From positions 1,216,389 through 1,280,388 of the forward strand of contig NZ_KE007347.1 of NCBI RefSeq assembly GCF_000400715.1: a DNA stretch of 64,000 nt, given 5' to 3'. The notes under the pieces were generated by a model. The model had not been told where the DNA came from. It worked only from the letters and a program-made list of their open reading frames with translations, and made no database searches. Within the stretch, counting starts at the first letter, position 1, and every line of letters begins with the position of its first letter. This document shows positions 52,842 to 62,968 of this stretch, one piece after another. Position numbers and translations under genes: made by a program. This stretch comes from Acinetobacter genomosp. 15BJ (GTDB lineage Bacteria > Pseudomonadota > Gammaproteobacteria > Pseudomonadales > Moraxellaceae).

Positions 52842-53891
52842 GTGCAAAAGCAACAGATCCCTGTTATTCCATCACGTTATTATTTACGACTGATTGAAAT
52901 TTTAATCGGTACGCATCAATACGATAATGATTTGTTGATGGCAGTTCAGCAAGAACTGGCAAAAACAGAATTATTATCGATTCAGCAAATTGAACAATTT
53001 ATTGAGATTGGTTTAAGTCTGCCCAATACCCAAGACTTGGCCTTTGAACTGGGTAAAAATATAAAACTTAGCTCGCATAGTCTTGTCGGCTATGCACTCA
53101 TGACTAGTCCTAATCTGGAACATGCGCTTAGGCTGATTGCACAATATTTTAGACTGATTATGCCAAGTTTTAAGCTCAGCATTCAGTTTCCAACAGGCTC
53201 ACAAAAAGTTGAACTGTTATTTGAACCAATTTTGCAGATGAATAAGCAGTGTTTAGCCTTTCATATTGAAGCGATTGCCGTAGCATTTTACTACAGCCTA
53301 TTAGAATTGGCAGGTCAGCAATTACAACGCTACCAAGTATATTTGAGTGTTCCAGAGCCAAGTTATCAAGATCGTTATTTAGCCTTGGTAAAAGCCAATT
53401 TCCATTTTAACTATACCTGGCTTTCAGGCATACGCGTGGTGATTGATCAGCAACAATTGGCTCTACCCCTGCCTTTAGCAGATGCACATAGCTTAAAAAT
53501 AGTTGAACAACGCTGTCAGGAGCAAATCCAGAAGATCTATCATCAAGGAGAAATTGTTGAATGGGTCAGCATGATGTTGCGACAAGCCAATCAAGTCCCA
53601 ACCCTCATGGAATGTGCCAAAGTATTAAACATTTCCACTAAAACCTTGCAACGCTATTTGCAGCAACAAGGTGTTGAATTTCAAGCTTTAAAGCAGCAGA
53701 TCAGCACTGAACGAGCCATTGAGTTATTAGAAAATTCTAGCTTTACCATTACCCATATTGCCTATGAGCTGGGTTATTCCAATCCTGCCAATTTCACTCG
53801 TGCATTTAATAAAGTGATTGGCTGTAGCCCTCAAGCATATCGACTCCACCATCAAAGTAAAATCAATTCACTTCAACACCACCATACATAA
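52842..53891 (+). CDS. alkR: AraC-family regulator, AlkR-type activator of alkM
   Basis: 349-aa regulator. The N-terminal sensing domain (about 15-200; SSHSLVGYALMTSPNLEHALRLIAQYF) is of the OruR/AlkR type. The C-terminal double HTH (about 240-335) includes KVLNISTKTLQRYLQQQG and ITHIAYELGYSNPANFTRAFNKVIGCSPQAYR. Divergent arrangement with alkM matches alkM-alkR of Acinetobacter, where the regulator activates in response to long-chain alkanes. Start codon is GTG at 52842. Its last 24 bases overlap the convergent O-methyltransferase gene. Confidence 0.87.
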   Translation: MQKQQIPVIPSRYYLRLIEILIGTHQYDNDLLMAVQQELAKTELLSIQQIEQFIEIGLSLPNTQDLAFELGKNIKLSSHSLVGYALMTSPNLEHALRLIAQYFRLIMPSFKLSIQFPTGSQKVELLFEPILQMNKQCLAFHIEAIAVAFYYSLLELAGQQLQRYQVYLSVPEPSYQDRYLALVKANFHFNYTWLSGIRVVIDQQQLALPLPLADAHSLKIVEQRCQEQIQKIYHQGEIVEWVSMMLRQANQVPTLMECAKVLNISTKTLQRYLQQQGVEFQALKQQISTERAIELLENSSFTITHIAYELGYSNPANFTRAFNKVIGCSPQAYRLHHQSKINSLQHHHT

Positions 53892-54455
53892 ACCTGCACC
53901 AATCGGCAGAATGGTGCTCATGTAATCTTCATCATCTTTAATCAGCTCAAGGAATTCCTTCACCTCTGCTGCATGAGAAATCACATTATCAACAATCAAG
54001 GTGCTTCCCGAAGACTGCAATAAGCGCTTTAAGTCTTGCCAGTAACTCACATAACTACCACGCTCAGCATCGAGTAAAATTAAATCGAAAGGCTCAGTCC
54101 CATCAGCCAAATAATCAGCCGCATCTCCCACCCAAAAATCAATAAACGGCTCTAAGCCAAATTCTTCCGCATATTTTTTTGCTTGCGCACTACGAAAGGC
54201 ATTAATTTCTAGGGTTTGTACAGCCCCACCGACGGTTTTACCTGCTTCTGCCAACCAAAGTGTTGAATAACCTGTGGAGGTGCCAATTTCTAAAATTCGT
54301 TTTGATCGTTGAGTACGAACCAACATCGCAAGTAGCTTAGCTGATTCAGCTTCAATATTTCGGTAGCGTCTTAAGCGATCAGACTGTCGAGCATCATGTT
54401 GTTTAAACTCATCATATAAATCAGAAATACGTTGTAAAAATACAGTGCTGGTCAT
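53868..54455 (-). CDS. O-methyltransferase (class I SAM-dependent)
   Basis: 195-aa small-molecule methyltransferase of the Methyltransf_3/24 (COMT-like) group. SAM-binding motif I is ILEIGTSTGYSTLWLAEAG, motif II VQTLEINAFRSAQAKKY, followed by FDLILLDAERGSYVSYW and TLIVDNVISHAAEVKEF. Length is normal. The substrate is unknown. Its 3' end overlaps alkR by 24 bases (convergent). It is followed at 42 bases upstream by the DUF1653 gene on the same strand. Confidence 0.9.
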   Translation of the reverse strand: MTSTVFLQRISDLYDEFKQHDARQSDRLRRYRNIEAESAKLLAMLVRTQRSKRILEIGTSTGYSTLWLAEAGKTVGGAVQTLEINAFRSAQAKKYAEEFGLEPFIDFWVGDAADYLADGTEPFDLILLDAERGSYVSYWQDLKRLLQSSGSTLIVDNVISHAAEVKEFLELIKDDEDYMSTILPIGAGLCMVVLK

Positions 54456-54496
54456 ATCTGATCCCCCAACTACGCTTATGCAAAAGTGTATTGAAC

Positions 54497-54715
54497 TTAA
54501 GTCGTTTGTATCAGTTTAAAGCGTGGCAGAATTTGACCATCATCGAGCTGAACGGTTTCGCTAAACATTGCCAATGGACGTACCCACATTGAGTAATCAC
54601 CATATAAGCATTGATAGACCACCAATTCTTCTTCTGTTTCACTATGACGAGCCACATTAAACACTTGATACAGCTGACCTTTATAGTGTTGATAAATGCC
54701 ACGTTGTAAGGTCAT
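54497..54715 (-). CDS. DUF1653 protein, 72 aa
   Basis: Small single-domain protein, [51 protein letters not shown], matching DUF1653 (a small SH3-like barrel). Function unknown; often encoded singly. It may share a transcript with the O-methyltransferase gene. Confidence 0.9.
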   Translation of the reverse strand: MTLQRGIYQHYKGQLYQVFNVARHSETEEELVVYQCLYGDYSMWVRPLAMFSETVQLDDGQILPRFKLIQTT

Positions 54716-54945
54716 ATTACTTACCCTTTATTTATGCCACGAAATGATTGCAGTTATATAACAACTTTGATTGTAATCAAATTTTTTGTGAAAGAAATGT
54801 TCAGAAAATAGTAAATTTATCAAAAATTCAAAAAACCGATTAAACTCATAAAAACATACTGTTTTACCTATTCTGTACTTTTACGTACTATAGCCTCATT
54901 GAATGAATTTAGCTGATTTAAAAGTCTTAGCGTTTGGAGAAATAC

Positions 54946-56511
54946 ATGTTAGATCAAAATATTAAAACTCAATTAAAAGCTTACTTAGAACGTTTAGAAA
55001 GTCCAATCGAGTTGGTTGCTGCATTAGATGATTCTGACAAAGCAGAAAAAATCAAAGAACTCGTCACGGAAATTGCTGAACTTTCTGATCAGGTTACGGC
55101 GCGTTTTGACGGTTCAAACGCTCGCCGTCCTAGTTTCGGTGTAGCCAAAGCAGGTGAACAACCACGTGTGTTCTTTGCTGGTTTACCAATGGGACATGAG
55201 TTTACTTCTTTGATCTTGGCATTATTACAAGTATCGGGTTATGCGCCGAAAGTTTCTGATGAGGTTTTGGCCCAGATCAAAGGTCTAAACTTAACAGCGA
55301 ACTTTGATGTGTTTGTATCGTTGAGCTGTCATAACTGTCCAGATGTGGTTCAAGCCTTGAACTTAATTGCGATCAACAATCCAAATACCACGGCAACCAT
55401 GATTGATGGTGCTTTCTTCCAAGATGAAGTTGAAGAACGCAAAATCTTGGCCGTGCCAATGGTATTCCAAGACAATCAGCATATTGGTCAAGGTCGTATG
55501 ACCTTAGAAGAAATCGTTGCCAAGTTGGATAGCAATTCAGCTGAGAAAGATGCAGCAGCAATCAATGCCAAAGATGCATTTGATGTGTTGGTGATTGGTG
55601 GCGGCCCTGCGGGTGGTACAGCAGCGATTTATGCAGCACGTAAAGGCATTAAAACCGGTATCGTGGCTGAACGCTTCGGCGGTCAGGTGATGGATACTAT
55701 GGATATTGAGAACTTCACCACTGTTCAAAAAACCGTAGGTCCTCAGTTCGCTCAAGATATGGAAGCACATGTTCGTGAGTACGGTGTGGACATTATGAAC
55801 TTGCAACGTGTCAGCAAGATCACAGGTGCAGATCAAACGGCCAATGGTCTGGTTGAAGTGGAACTGGAGAATGGTGCCAAACTTGAATCGAAAACCATCA
55901 TCCTGTCTACAGGTGCACGCTGGAGAGAAATGAATGTACCTGGCGAAGCTGAATACCGTACTCGTGGTGTGGCGTATTGCCCACACTGTGATGGTCCATT
56001 ATTCAAAGGCAAACGTGTTGCGGTGATTGGTGGTGGTAACTCAGGTGTCGAAGCAGCGATTGACCTTGCAGGTATTGTAGAGCATGTGACTTTGGTTGAA
56101 TTTGATACCAAACTTCGTGCAGACCAAGTATTGCAAGACAAGTTAAACAGCTTGCCAAATACGACGGTGATCTTAAATGCGCTTAGTACAGAAGTGGTCG
56201 GTGACGGTTCACAAGTAACGGCGTTGAAATACAAAGATCGCGGCACTGAGGTTGAACACACGGTTGAACTTGCAGGGATCTTCGTACAAATTGGTTTATT
56301 GCCAAACACGGATTTCTTAAAGAACAGTGCGGTTGAACTCAGCAACCGTGGTGAGATTGTGATTAATGATCGCAATGAAACCAATGTCAAAGGGGTATTT
56401 GCTGCGGGTGACTGTACGACAGTACCGTACAAGCAAATCATCATTGCCACAGGTGAAGGTGCCAAAGCATCGCTGTCTGCCTTTGATTATATGATCCGTT
56501 CTGGCGTATAA
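54946..56511 (+). CDS. ahpF: Alkyl hydroperoxide reductase subunit F
   Basis: 521-aa flavoprotein disulfide reductase that feeds electrons from NADH to AhpC. An N-terminal thioredoxin-fold domain has Cys-x2-Cys in [10 protein letters not shown]. The FAD site is [22 protein letters not shown], the redox-active disulfide [10 protein letters not shown], the NAD site [20 protein letters not shown], and the C-terminal FAD motif is [19 protein letters not shown] at 54946 follows TTGGAGA. Separated from ahpC by five genes of other function. Confidence 0.97.
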   Translation: MLDQNIKTQLKAYLERLESPIELVAALDDSDKAEKIKELVTEIAELSDQVTARFDGSNARRPSFGVAKAGEQPRVFFAGLPMGHEFTSLILALLQVSGYAPKVSDEVLAQIKGLNLTANFDVFVSLSCHNCPDVVQALNLIAINNPNTTATMIDGAFFQDEVEERKILAVPMVFQDNQHIGQGRMTLEEIVAKLDSNSAEKDAAAINAKDAFDVLVIGGGPAGGTAAIYAARKGIKTGIVAERFGGQVMDTMDIENFTTVQKTVGPQFAQDMEAHVREYGVDIMNLQRVSKITGADQTANGLVEVELENGAKLESKTIILSTGARWREMNVPGEAEYRTRGVAYCPHCDGPLFKGKRVAVIGGGNSGVEAAIDLAGIVEHVTLVEFDTKLRADQVLQDKLNSLPNTTVILNALSTEVVGDGSQVTALKYKDRGTEVEHTVELAGIFVQIGLLPNTDFLKNSAVELSNRGEIVINDRNETNVKGVFAAGDCTTVPYKQIIIATGEGAKASLSAFDYMIRSGV

Positions 56512-56529
56512 GCCGATTTAAAACATGTG

Positions 56530-56567
56530 CACGCACTTACACTTTCCGATGTAAGTGCGTGTTTTTA
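56530..56567 (+). terminator. Rho-independent terminator after ahpF
   Basis: 12-bp stem CACGCACTTACA / TGTAAGTGCGTG with an 8-base loop and TTTTT tail. Confidence 0.9.
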
Positions 56568-56668
56568 CAAGTTATCAACAAATTTTCAACTTTATTATTC
56601 ATCAAGTTTATGTTTATATTTTCGGTATCCATATCCGATTGGATGCCACAAAGAAAAGGAAATAGACA

Positions 56669-57013
56669 ATGAATAAATTACTTGTTGCATTAGGTCTTGC
56701 TGCTACTGTTGCGCTTGTAGGCTGTAATAAAGATAAAGCGCCTGAAACTGGTGCAACTACAGGTGAGCACATAGAACATGCTGCTGATCAAGCTGGTGCT
56801 GATGTTCAAAATGCAACTGATGCTGCTGCGAGCAACGTTGCAACTGCTGTAGATACTGCTGCTGATCAAATTGATGCTGCTGCTGATCACACTGCAACTG
56901 CAACGGCTGAAGCTGCTGCTAAAACTGAAGCTGCTGCACGTGATGCAACCGCTAAAGTTGCTGGTGCTGTAGAATCAACTGCTGCTGATGTGAAAGAAAA
57001 AGCTCAACAATAA
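56669..57013 (+). CDS. Ala-rich lipoprotein
   Basis: 114-aa outer-membrane lipoprotein. Signal MNKLLVALGLAATVALVGC with lipobox Cys19. The mature part is a low-complexity Ala/Thr/Asp/Glu-rich helix with repeats of about 11 residues (ADQAGADVQNATDAAASNVATAVDTAADQIDAA), resembling LEA-like or Lpp-like coiled proteins that may stabilise the envelope. No function assigned. Confidence 0.8.
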   Translation: MNKLLVALGLAATVALVGCNKDKAPETGATTGEHIEHAADQAGADVQNATDAAASNVATAVDTAADQIDAAADHTATATAEAAAKTEAAARDATAKVAGAVESTAADVKEKAQQ

Positions 57014-57024
57014 TTGAGTTGAAA

Positions 57025-57057
57025 TAAAAAAGCCTCTGTAAACAGAGGCTTTTTTAT
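57025..57057. terminator. Bidirectional terminator between lipoprotein and GST genes
   Basis: AAAAAAGCCTCTG / CAGAGGCTTTTTT stem with a TAAA loop. Confidence 0.93.
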
Positions 57058-57066
57058 TGGTCTAAA

Positions 57067-57678
57067 TTAACTTAATAAACCTTCATCGCGCATTGCAATT
57101 TGCACTGACTGACGTTCAGCCACTTTATTGCGCAATGCAATAATATTGATATAAGGCGTTAAATCATGCTCAATGTGATTTGACCAGTTGGTAAGAACAA
57201 ATAAATAGGCATCCGCAGGGCCAAAGTTATCATCGACCAAATAATCACAATCCGATTCAGCTAAATAGTTGTCGATATATTTAAGCAAACGATCAACTTC
57301 TGCATAGGCTTTAGTTTTCTCATCATCACTGAGTTTACCGCCAAAGAACACTGAGTAAGCATCATGCAATTCTGAGTTCAAGTATCCTAACCACTCTAGG
57401 ACTTTGGCACGCCCCATGCCTGACGGTGGAATCAAATCCTGTTTAGGGTCATGCTGAGCCAAGAACGGTAAAATTGCCACATTCTCAGTTAAAATCAAAC
57501 CTGGATTAATTTCCAAAGCAGGTACATAGCCCTTTGGGTTAATCTCGTAATAATCTGCACCTTTTGATGTTTTATGTGTTTTTAGATCAACTCGTTCTAA
57601 ATCAAAATCTACGTTTATTTCATTTAAAATAATATGGGCTGCCAATGAGCATGCACCAGGTGAATAATACAACTTCAT
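57067..57678 (-). CDS. Glutathione S-transferase
   Basis: 203-aa beta-class-like GST. N-terminal thioredoxin-like domain begins KLYYSPGACSLAAHIILNE, where the Ser/Cys of PGACSLA is the usual glutathione-activating position; ENVAILPFLA is the gamma-Glu-binding segment. The C-terminal helical domain follows from about residue 85. Likely detoxifies electrophiles or peroxides; substrate unknown. Confidence 0.92.
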   Translation of the reverse strand: MKLYYSPGACSLAAHIILNEINVDFDLERVDLKTHKTSKGADYYEINPKGYVPALEINPGLILTENVAILPFLAQHDPKQDLIPPSGMGRAKVLEWLGYLNSELHDAYSVFFGGKLSDDEKTKAYAEVDRLLKYIDNYLAESDCDYLVDDNFGPADAYLFVLTNWSNHIEHDLTPYINIIALRNKVAERQSVQIAMRDEGLLS

Positions 57679-57884
57679 AATTGATCCTTGTTATCTAACA
57701 ACTTATGCCCTAGAACGTTCCTACGAAACTCGAGAACAGAAATAACTAAAATTTATAACAGCTTTCATGCTAAGAACATCTACACCACTACTATTAATGA
57801 ATTTTTTTCTGCCTTGCAAGTTATATTCCGTGACGATTGATTAATTTATGAAAAAACAAACCCAACAATGTCACGGAAATCAGA

Positions 57885-60323
57885 TTACGCTCGACCAAAA
57901 AGTTTGCCTAACCATTCAAATAATGAGTTTAAAAATTCAACGATGATGTTCTTCTGATTATTTGGTTCCAGTTGAGAATCCGAGCTTTTCATATCTAAAT
58001 CAACAATCACAGGATCATGATCTGAAGAGCGATAAGCATCCGCTGCGAAGAACAAGGCCTTTTGCTCATCGGTCTTATATTCCTCGTTATAATCCAATAC
58101 CGATGGCTCATCGGCATTGATATGCCATGCAAAAGCTTTGATCACACGTTTATACAGATTGGTATCGGCAATGGCATGATCAAGGTTACCTGCTCCACCA
58201 TAACCATCGGCATCGCTCGCTACACCGAAGACATAACTATAAGCTTTATTACCCTCGCCCACTTTGCTGTCATTGAGGAGCACTTTGTAGTTGGCTTTTT
58301 CAAAACTTAAGATTGGATCTTCTTTGCCATAGCTGTTCATATCGCCTAAGAGCAAGATATTCGGATTTTTAACTTGGGTCGGATTCTTGGCGATCCATTG
58401 AGTGAGTTGCTCAACCGCTTTCACTCGGGTTGGGTTCCAACAGCCCTGTCCATCGCGTTGATCCGCATCGAGAGAGTTTTCATCAACACCTCGACAGCTC
58501 TTTGATTTAAGATGGTTTGGAATCACTGTAAAGATTTGCCCACCTTGTACAGGCTTGAAGGATTGTGCAATGGTCGAACGGCTTTTATCACCTAAGTCCA
58601 ATACCGCAGGTTTATTCACAGGCTGAACACGTTTGCTGTTATAGATAATCGCAACCGCAATCACATCCGTACCGAGCTGATTTAGTCCTTCTGGAATCAC
58701 ATATTTCCAGTCTGGCCCTAAAGCTTTAGTCAAATTAGCAACTGCACTATCACTGCCATAGCCATTATTGGCAATCTCCATCAAACCATACACATCCGCA
58801 TCGATTGATTTTAATGCGTTAACGATTTTAGCATGTTGCTTATCAAATTCAGCCTGACTGTTGGCACCACGTTCCGTTGGGAAGCCATTCTTGCCATTGT
58901 CATAGTTCAGCACATTAAATGCCGCAGCGCGAATATGTTTGCTTTGTTTAGCCGCAATGCTTGAACGCGGATTGGTGGTAGTGACTACTTCAGGTAAGTT
59001 CGCACCCGCAATTGGTTGTACACGCCAAGCATTAAAACGATATTCTAGAATCCCTTGTGCATTCTTTAACTGATATCCCGAACGCAGCGTATTTAAAGCA
59101 CTAAAGTTTTGTGGCAACCACGGTGCACGGTTTTGATTGTTATAACCATCATCAAAGATAATCTTAGAAAGTAAGTTTTGTTGCGCTAAAGCCTTGGCTT
59201 CATTTGAAAGTGCAGGATAAAGGTTGGTCGGAATAAATAAGCGACCAAGACTCAATGAAAGTTCACCATAACGACCAAAATTATAGTTTTCGCTCACCGT
59301 CAACGTTTGCGGTAGTTTCACCAACATCCCTTGATAGCGTTTCGGCGAATTACCCGCAGTATCGGTCAAGCTGCTAAATGGTAAGTTTAAATCCAGCGGT
59401 TGAATCAGCGATGCCATGTTCTGGTTACAGGTCTTAATATCCTGCTGCAACTGATCCATTTGAAGTTGATTTTGATAACTGGTTAAACGACCACGCAGGA
59501 TCACTTCATCACCAACCTGCCCACCTTTAACTGCACTGCTTGCAGGAATATAAACGAAGATGGCATTGCTGACATTTGGCGTTGCTTTGCTATCAGGCGT
59601 TTGCACATAGAAACCTGAGAAGCCATTGCTATAACGATAGTCCGCCGTGATTACACCACGAATGGTGTAGTTTTGATTCTGAGTCGACTCAGCTAAACTA
59701 GCAATTGGTGTATCGCTACTGCTACAGCTCACTGCATCTACAGGTGGTGTCGTGGTTGAGCCAGTTAAATTCGAAAAGTCATTTCGATCTGTCCATGCCT
59801 GCCAAGATTGGTCAAGATCAAATGGACTGGTCGGATCAACACTCACCACAGGATTGTCCGTTTGAATGCGTTTAAAGCTATTCGCAGTACTAAACACCGT
59901 CGTACCCCACCCTGAAGTTGGGCGCTCACCAATTCGACCGAAACGATCTACGGGTGTACCACGATAGAGTAAAACAATGGCATCGTCACCATTAAAAGAT
60001 AATCCCGCAACTTGATTAACCTTATCACCCAATTGTGCCTGTAATTCTGAACGACCAATCAGGAATTTTTGTTTACTGGCCAAAGTTCCTTGTAATGGGA
60101 AGGCCACGGTTTTAACTGTGCCACCATTATTAAACTGCTGGATTTCATAATCCGCCAAGTTCACGGCTGTTGCATCGGGGTTATAAATCTCCAGTCCTTT
60201 TTTATTGCTGCTGCCATCCACATATTGGCTAAACATCAATTGTGCATGTGCAGCAGAAAAGATTGAAGATGCGCCTAATAAACCTAGACAAATGGCGATT
60301 GAATGGTATTTAAAATTGTTCAT
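57885..60323 (-). CDS. ExeM/NucH-family extracellular endonuclease
   Basis: 812-aa secreted nuclease. Signal peptide (about 1-27, FSAAHA). Domains in order: lamin-tail-like (about 28-160, LMFSQYVDGSSNKKGLEIYNPDATAVNLADYEIQ), an OB-like domain (about 200-330, YTIRGVITADYRYSNGFSGFYVQT), and an endonuclease/exonuclease/phosphatase catalytic domain (about 455-780) with AAFNVLNYDN, NHLKSKSCRG, LLGDMNSYGKEDP and a terminal SSDHDPVIVDL. The C-terminus is a short amphipathic tail without GlyGly-CTERM. Probably degrades extracellular DNA for nutrients or biofilm turnover. Confidence 0.92.
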   Translation of the reverse strand: MNNFKYHSIAICLGLLGASSIFSAAHAQLMFSQYVDGSSNKKGLEIYNPDATAVNLADYEIQQFNNGGTVKTVAFPLQGTLASKQKFLIGRSELQAQLGDKVNQVAGLSFNGDDAIVLLYRGTPVDRFGRIGERPTSGWGTTVFSTANSFKRIQTDNPVVSVDPTSPFDLDQSWQAWTDRNDFSNLTGSTTTPPVDAVSCSSSDTPIASLAESTQNQNYTIRGVITADYRYSNGFSGFYVQTPDSKATPNVSNAIFVYIPASSAVKGGQVGDEVILRGRLTSYQNQLQMDQLQQDIKTCNQNMASLIQPLDLNLPFSSLTDTAGNSPKRYQGMLVKLPQTLTVSENYNFGRYGELSLSLGRLFIPTNLYPALSNEAKALAQQNLLSKIIFDDGYNNQNRAPWLPQNFSALNTLRSGYQLKNAQGILEYRFNAWRVQPIAGANLPEVVTTTNPRSSIAAKQSKHIRAAAFNVLNYDNGKNGFPTERGANSQAEFDKQHAKIVNALKSIDADVYGLMEIANNGYGSDSAVANLTKALGPDWKYVIPEGLNQLGTDVIAVAIIYNSKRVQPVNKPAVLDLGDKSRSTIAQSFKPVQGGQIFTVIPNHLKSKSCRGVDENSLDADQRDGQGCWNPTRVKAVEQLTQWIAKNPTQVKNPNILLLGDMNSYGKEDPILSFEKANYKVLLNDSKVGEGNKAYSYVFGVASDADGYGGAGNLDHAIADTNLYKRVIKAFAWHINADEPSVLDYNEEYKTDEQKALFFAADAYRSSDHDPVIVDLDMKSSDSQLEPNNQKNIIVEFLNSLFEWLGKLFGRA

Positions 60324-60505
60324 AGTTTTTTACTTAGTGTTAAAATTGTAATTAGGCTATGCAATTTCTGTGACAGCTACATGAAGATTTTTTGACAAAT
60401 TTTAAGCAATTTCAAAAATGACTGGCTAAATAAAATCACTTAAAGTTTGACTTGACCACCTGAACACTTAAAATACGGCATTTCTATATTTATATCTCCA
60501 GAATC

Positions 60506-61222
60506 ATGTCAAACGATCAGTTAGAAACGCAAATTACGGAACTCGACAATTTGCCTGAGCACCGTGAAATTGTGACGTTTATGCGTCGTTCAGCTCCGCT
60601 CAATACTTCACAACGTACTGCTTTAGAAGATTATCGTGATTTAATTTTGGAATACCCTGTTGGTGATTTACGTCAACACTTTGAACATCCTGAGCGTCCA
60701 TTAACCGTTGAAATCGGTTTTGGTATGGGGCGTTCTTTGGTGTTAATGGCGAAAGCCAACCCAGAACGTAACTTTGTCGGAATCGAAGTGCATGTGCCTG
60801 GTATCGCACAGTGTGTGTATGAAGCGGGTATGGCAGGCTTAAAGAACCTGTTTGTATTGGATGCTGATGCAATCCAAGTGTTACGTGAGATGCCAGACAA
60901 CAGCATTAACTGTGTACAGCTTTATTTCCCAGATCCTTGGCAGAAGAAGCGTCACTTTAAACGCCGCTTTGTGATTCATGAGCGTATGCAACTGGTTGAA
61001 CAGAAGTTAGAGCTTGGTGGTACCTTCCACTCAGCAACTGACTGGGAACCGTATGCAGAGTGGATGCTTGACATCCTAGATAACCGTCCAGATATGGAAA
61101 ACTTGGCAGGTAAAGGCAATAGCTACCCTCGCCCAGAATGGCGTCCAGTGACTAAATTTGAGCGTCGTGGTCTTGAATCTGGTCATAAAATTAATGACTT
61201 TATTTTTAAGAAAATAAAGTAA
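60506..61222 (+). CDS. trmB: tRNA (guanine-46-N7)-methyltransferase
   Basis: Methylates G46 of tRNA with SAM. 238 aa. SAM motif VEIGFGMGRSLVLMA, then NFVGIEVHVPGIAQCVYEA, and the substrate region VQLYFPDPWQKKRHFKRR (the PDPWPKKRH-type TrmB signature) and SATDWEPYAEWML; all as in TrmB. Single gene. Confidence 0.97.
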   Translation: MSNDQLETQITELDNLPEHREIVTFMRRSAPLNTSQRTALEDYRDLILEYPVGDLRQHFEHPERPLTVEIGFGMGRSLVLMAKANPERNFVGIEVHVPGIAQCVYEAGMAGLKNLFVLDADAIQVLREMPDNSINCVQLYFPDPWQKKRHFKRRFVIHERMQLVEQKLELGGTFHSATDWEPYAEWMLDILDNRPDMENLAGKGNSYPRPEWRPVTKFERRGLESGHKINDFIFKKIK

Positions 61223-61551
61223 AGAACCCCCTACTGTTCAGCCAAAGCCAAGACCCCTTAAAACCTCAATTATAGCATTAAATATCATATATTTAGTGCT
61301 ATTTTACTATCCAAAAGTATTCAAAATATTGTTAGCAGCGTGATACATCTTTAGTCTCAAAAACCAATCAAGAAAAAATAATATCTTGAATTAGTCTCAA
61401 GGAATAAAAAAGATCTAGGACATGACCTATTAGGAGCATGTCCAATAATTGCCCTTCCAATCTCGATAACAAAAGGATGGGGATAATTAACATAGCTATA
61501 GATAATAATGTCTAGGATTATACAACCTTGATTTAAAAAGAAATATAAGCA
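61223..61551. other. Gene-free AT-rich region, start of the decayed segment
   Basis: No credible ORF. A 7-bp inverted repeat GGACATG/CATGTCC lies at about 61418-61443. No terminator for trmB was evident. Confidence 0.5.
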
Positions 61552-61749
61552 TTAGAACTCTAATAATTGCCCTATTTCTAGGCTAGAATAACCTCGTTCT
61601 TTAAATATTAAAACGATCGCTTTTTTATAAGCTTCCGAGTGAGATGTTTTATATTTGGTGATGAGCTGAATTTCAGTATTCAGTTCCAGATCACTTTTTA
61701 AAGTCAATACTTCCGTAGAGATTGCGTCAAAAATCTTTAGCTTAAACAT
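61552..61749 (-). CDS. Small ORF or remnant, 65 aa
   Basis: Encodes a Lys-rich protein ending HSEAYKKAIVLIFKERGYSSLEIGQLLEF, which looks like the first two helices of a helix-turn-helix domain cut off before the recognition helix. Some IS630-type transposases begin in this way, so it may be a transposase stump. No convincing ribosome site. Coding status uncertain. Confidence 0.35.
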   Translation of the reverse strand: MFKLKIFDAISTEVLTLKSDLELNTEIQLITKYKTSHSEAYKKAIVLIFKERGYSSLEIGQLLEF

Positions 61750-61962
61750 ACAGGTGCTCTTTAGTTACGTTATAGCGGCCCGACTACAACAAACACCTGC
61801 CTCAGTTCAAAACTAGACACCCTTTTGACAAGGATTACAAATTTAAGAAATGTCTGCAATACCCTCCTCCAATAAAGTGTAAATATTATTCAAGAAAGCT
61901 GATCAATTCTGAAAATTAAAAATAGATCGTGATCGCTATCCAACAACACATTCTCTTTTAAG

Positions 61963-62653
61963 TTAGAAAAAATCTGTCGCCTTGATTTCAGGCAGGTAAT
62001 CACTGTCCAGTACTTTCACTGTTTTATTTTTGAACTGAATAATGTTTAACTCCGCTAAATCTTTAAGATCACGATTCAGCTGCCTAGTTGAAATTCCAAG
62101 CATAGCGGCAATAGAATCACGTTTTTCCAAGTGGATAACTGTTCCTTCAACTTCAGCCCTGATTGCCAAATACTTTCGCTCTTTCACAAATGTAGGAAGT
62201 GATACATTCGTCAGCAATTAAGTCGAAGCATATAGTTTTTTACTCAGGTGAGTACAAATAAAACGTAGAAAAATAGGGTCATTAAAACCATATTGCTGAA
62301 TCTTGCTCAAAGGTATTTCAAGAATATCTGACTTTGGAATCGCCCAAACAGTACTGACCGTATACATATCGATATCTAAAAAAGCTCTAAATCACCAATC
62401 ACCGAGAATGCCTTTTCAATAGAAAATACAGCATAACTTCCATGTTGCTGAAAATGTTGTACTTGCAACTTTCCATCCACTAGTAAGTAGAGATTATTTA
62501 ATGAACTTCCTTGCCCAACAAGGTATTCATCCTCTTCTATTTGCTTTAATCGTAGATTTTCTAACAATGCTGGAGAGAGATAGCTACACAATGAAAATGT
62601 AGCAATATAATATAGCTCTGCATTAATTCATTTTTACTAATATTCTTCATCAT
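61963..62653 (-). pseudogene. Broken Crp/Fnr-family regulator (YeiL-like)
   Basis: The reverse strand holds all parts of a cyclic-nucleotide-binding-type regulator in the correct order but in three frames. From ATG 62653 comes a short start. Then CSYLSPALLENLRLKQIEED through FSVIGDLELF (62591-62376) is the N-terminal beta-barrel. After a T run of six (one T short) the frame moves to LDIDMYTVSTVWAIPKSDILEIPLSKI and RFICTHLSKKLYAST, then TAA at 62218-62220. The HTH part follows in the same frame as LLTNVSLPTFVKERKY and RDSIAAMLGISTRQLNRDLKDL, to 61963. Several lesions, so probably a true pseudogene. Confidence 0.8.
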
Positions 62654-62682
62654 TTCCGACTCATCTCTAGCCCGAAAATCTA

Positions 62683-62893
62683 TCAGGCGTATGCAGATTG
62701 CCCCAGTAAAGAATGTCCTTCTATTTCCCCCATAAACGTGATGCCATCTTTTGCCTTTCCAGCCATTAATAAAATCGGCGAGCTTGTGAGTAATGCGCTG
62801 CTTCCTGCAAGTACACCCGAAAAAGCTGTACCTGCTGCAATCTCACCCACATTCTGATTTATAAGAATTTTAGATTTGGCTTTTTCTAGAGAG
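62683..62893 (-). pseudogene. Remnant of a polymorphic or secretion-related protein gene
   Basis: Open frame without a start codon, encoding AKSKILINQNVGEIAAG, then TAFSGVLAGSSALLTSSP and MAGKAKDGITFMGEIEGHSLLG, ending in TGA at 62683. The hydrophobic Gly/Ala/Ser pattern resembles residues 30-78 of the next gene upstream, so it may be the stump of a duplicated paralogue. No function can be given. Confidence 0.4.
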
Positions 62894-62968
62894 TGGATTG
62901 GACCTTAAACAAGCTTTAAGTTTAGTTTCAAATGATTTACCTTATACAACCTTTTAATTTCTAGCTAG

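Noticed and set aside
61418..61443. GGACATG/CATGTCC inverted repeat considered as an IS end or operator
   Set aside because: Only seven base pairs, with no second copy nearby and no adjacent transposase.
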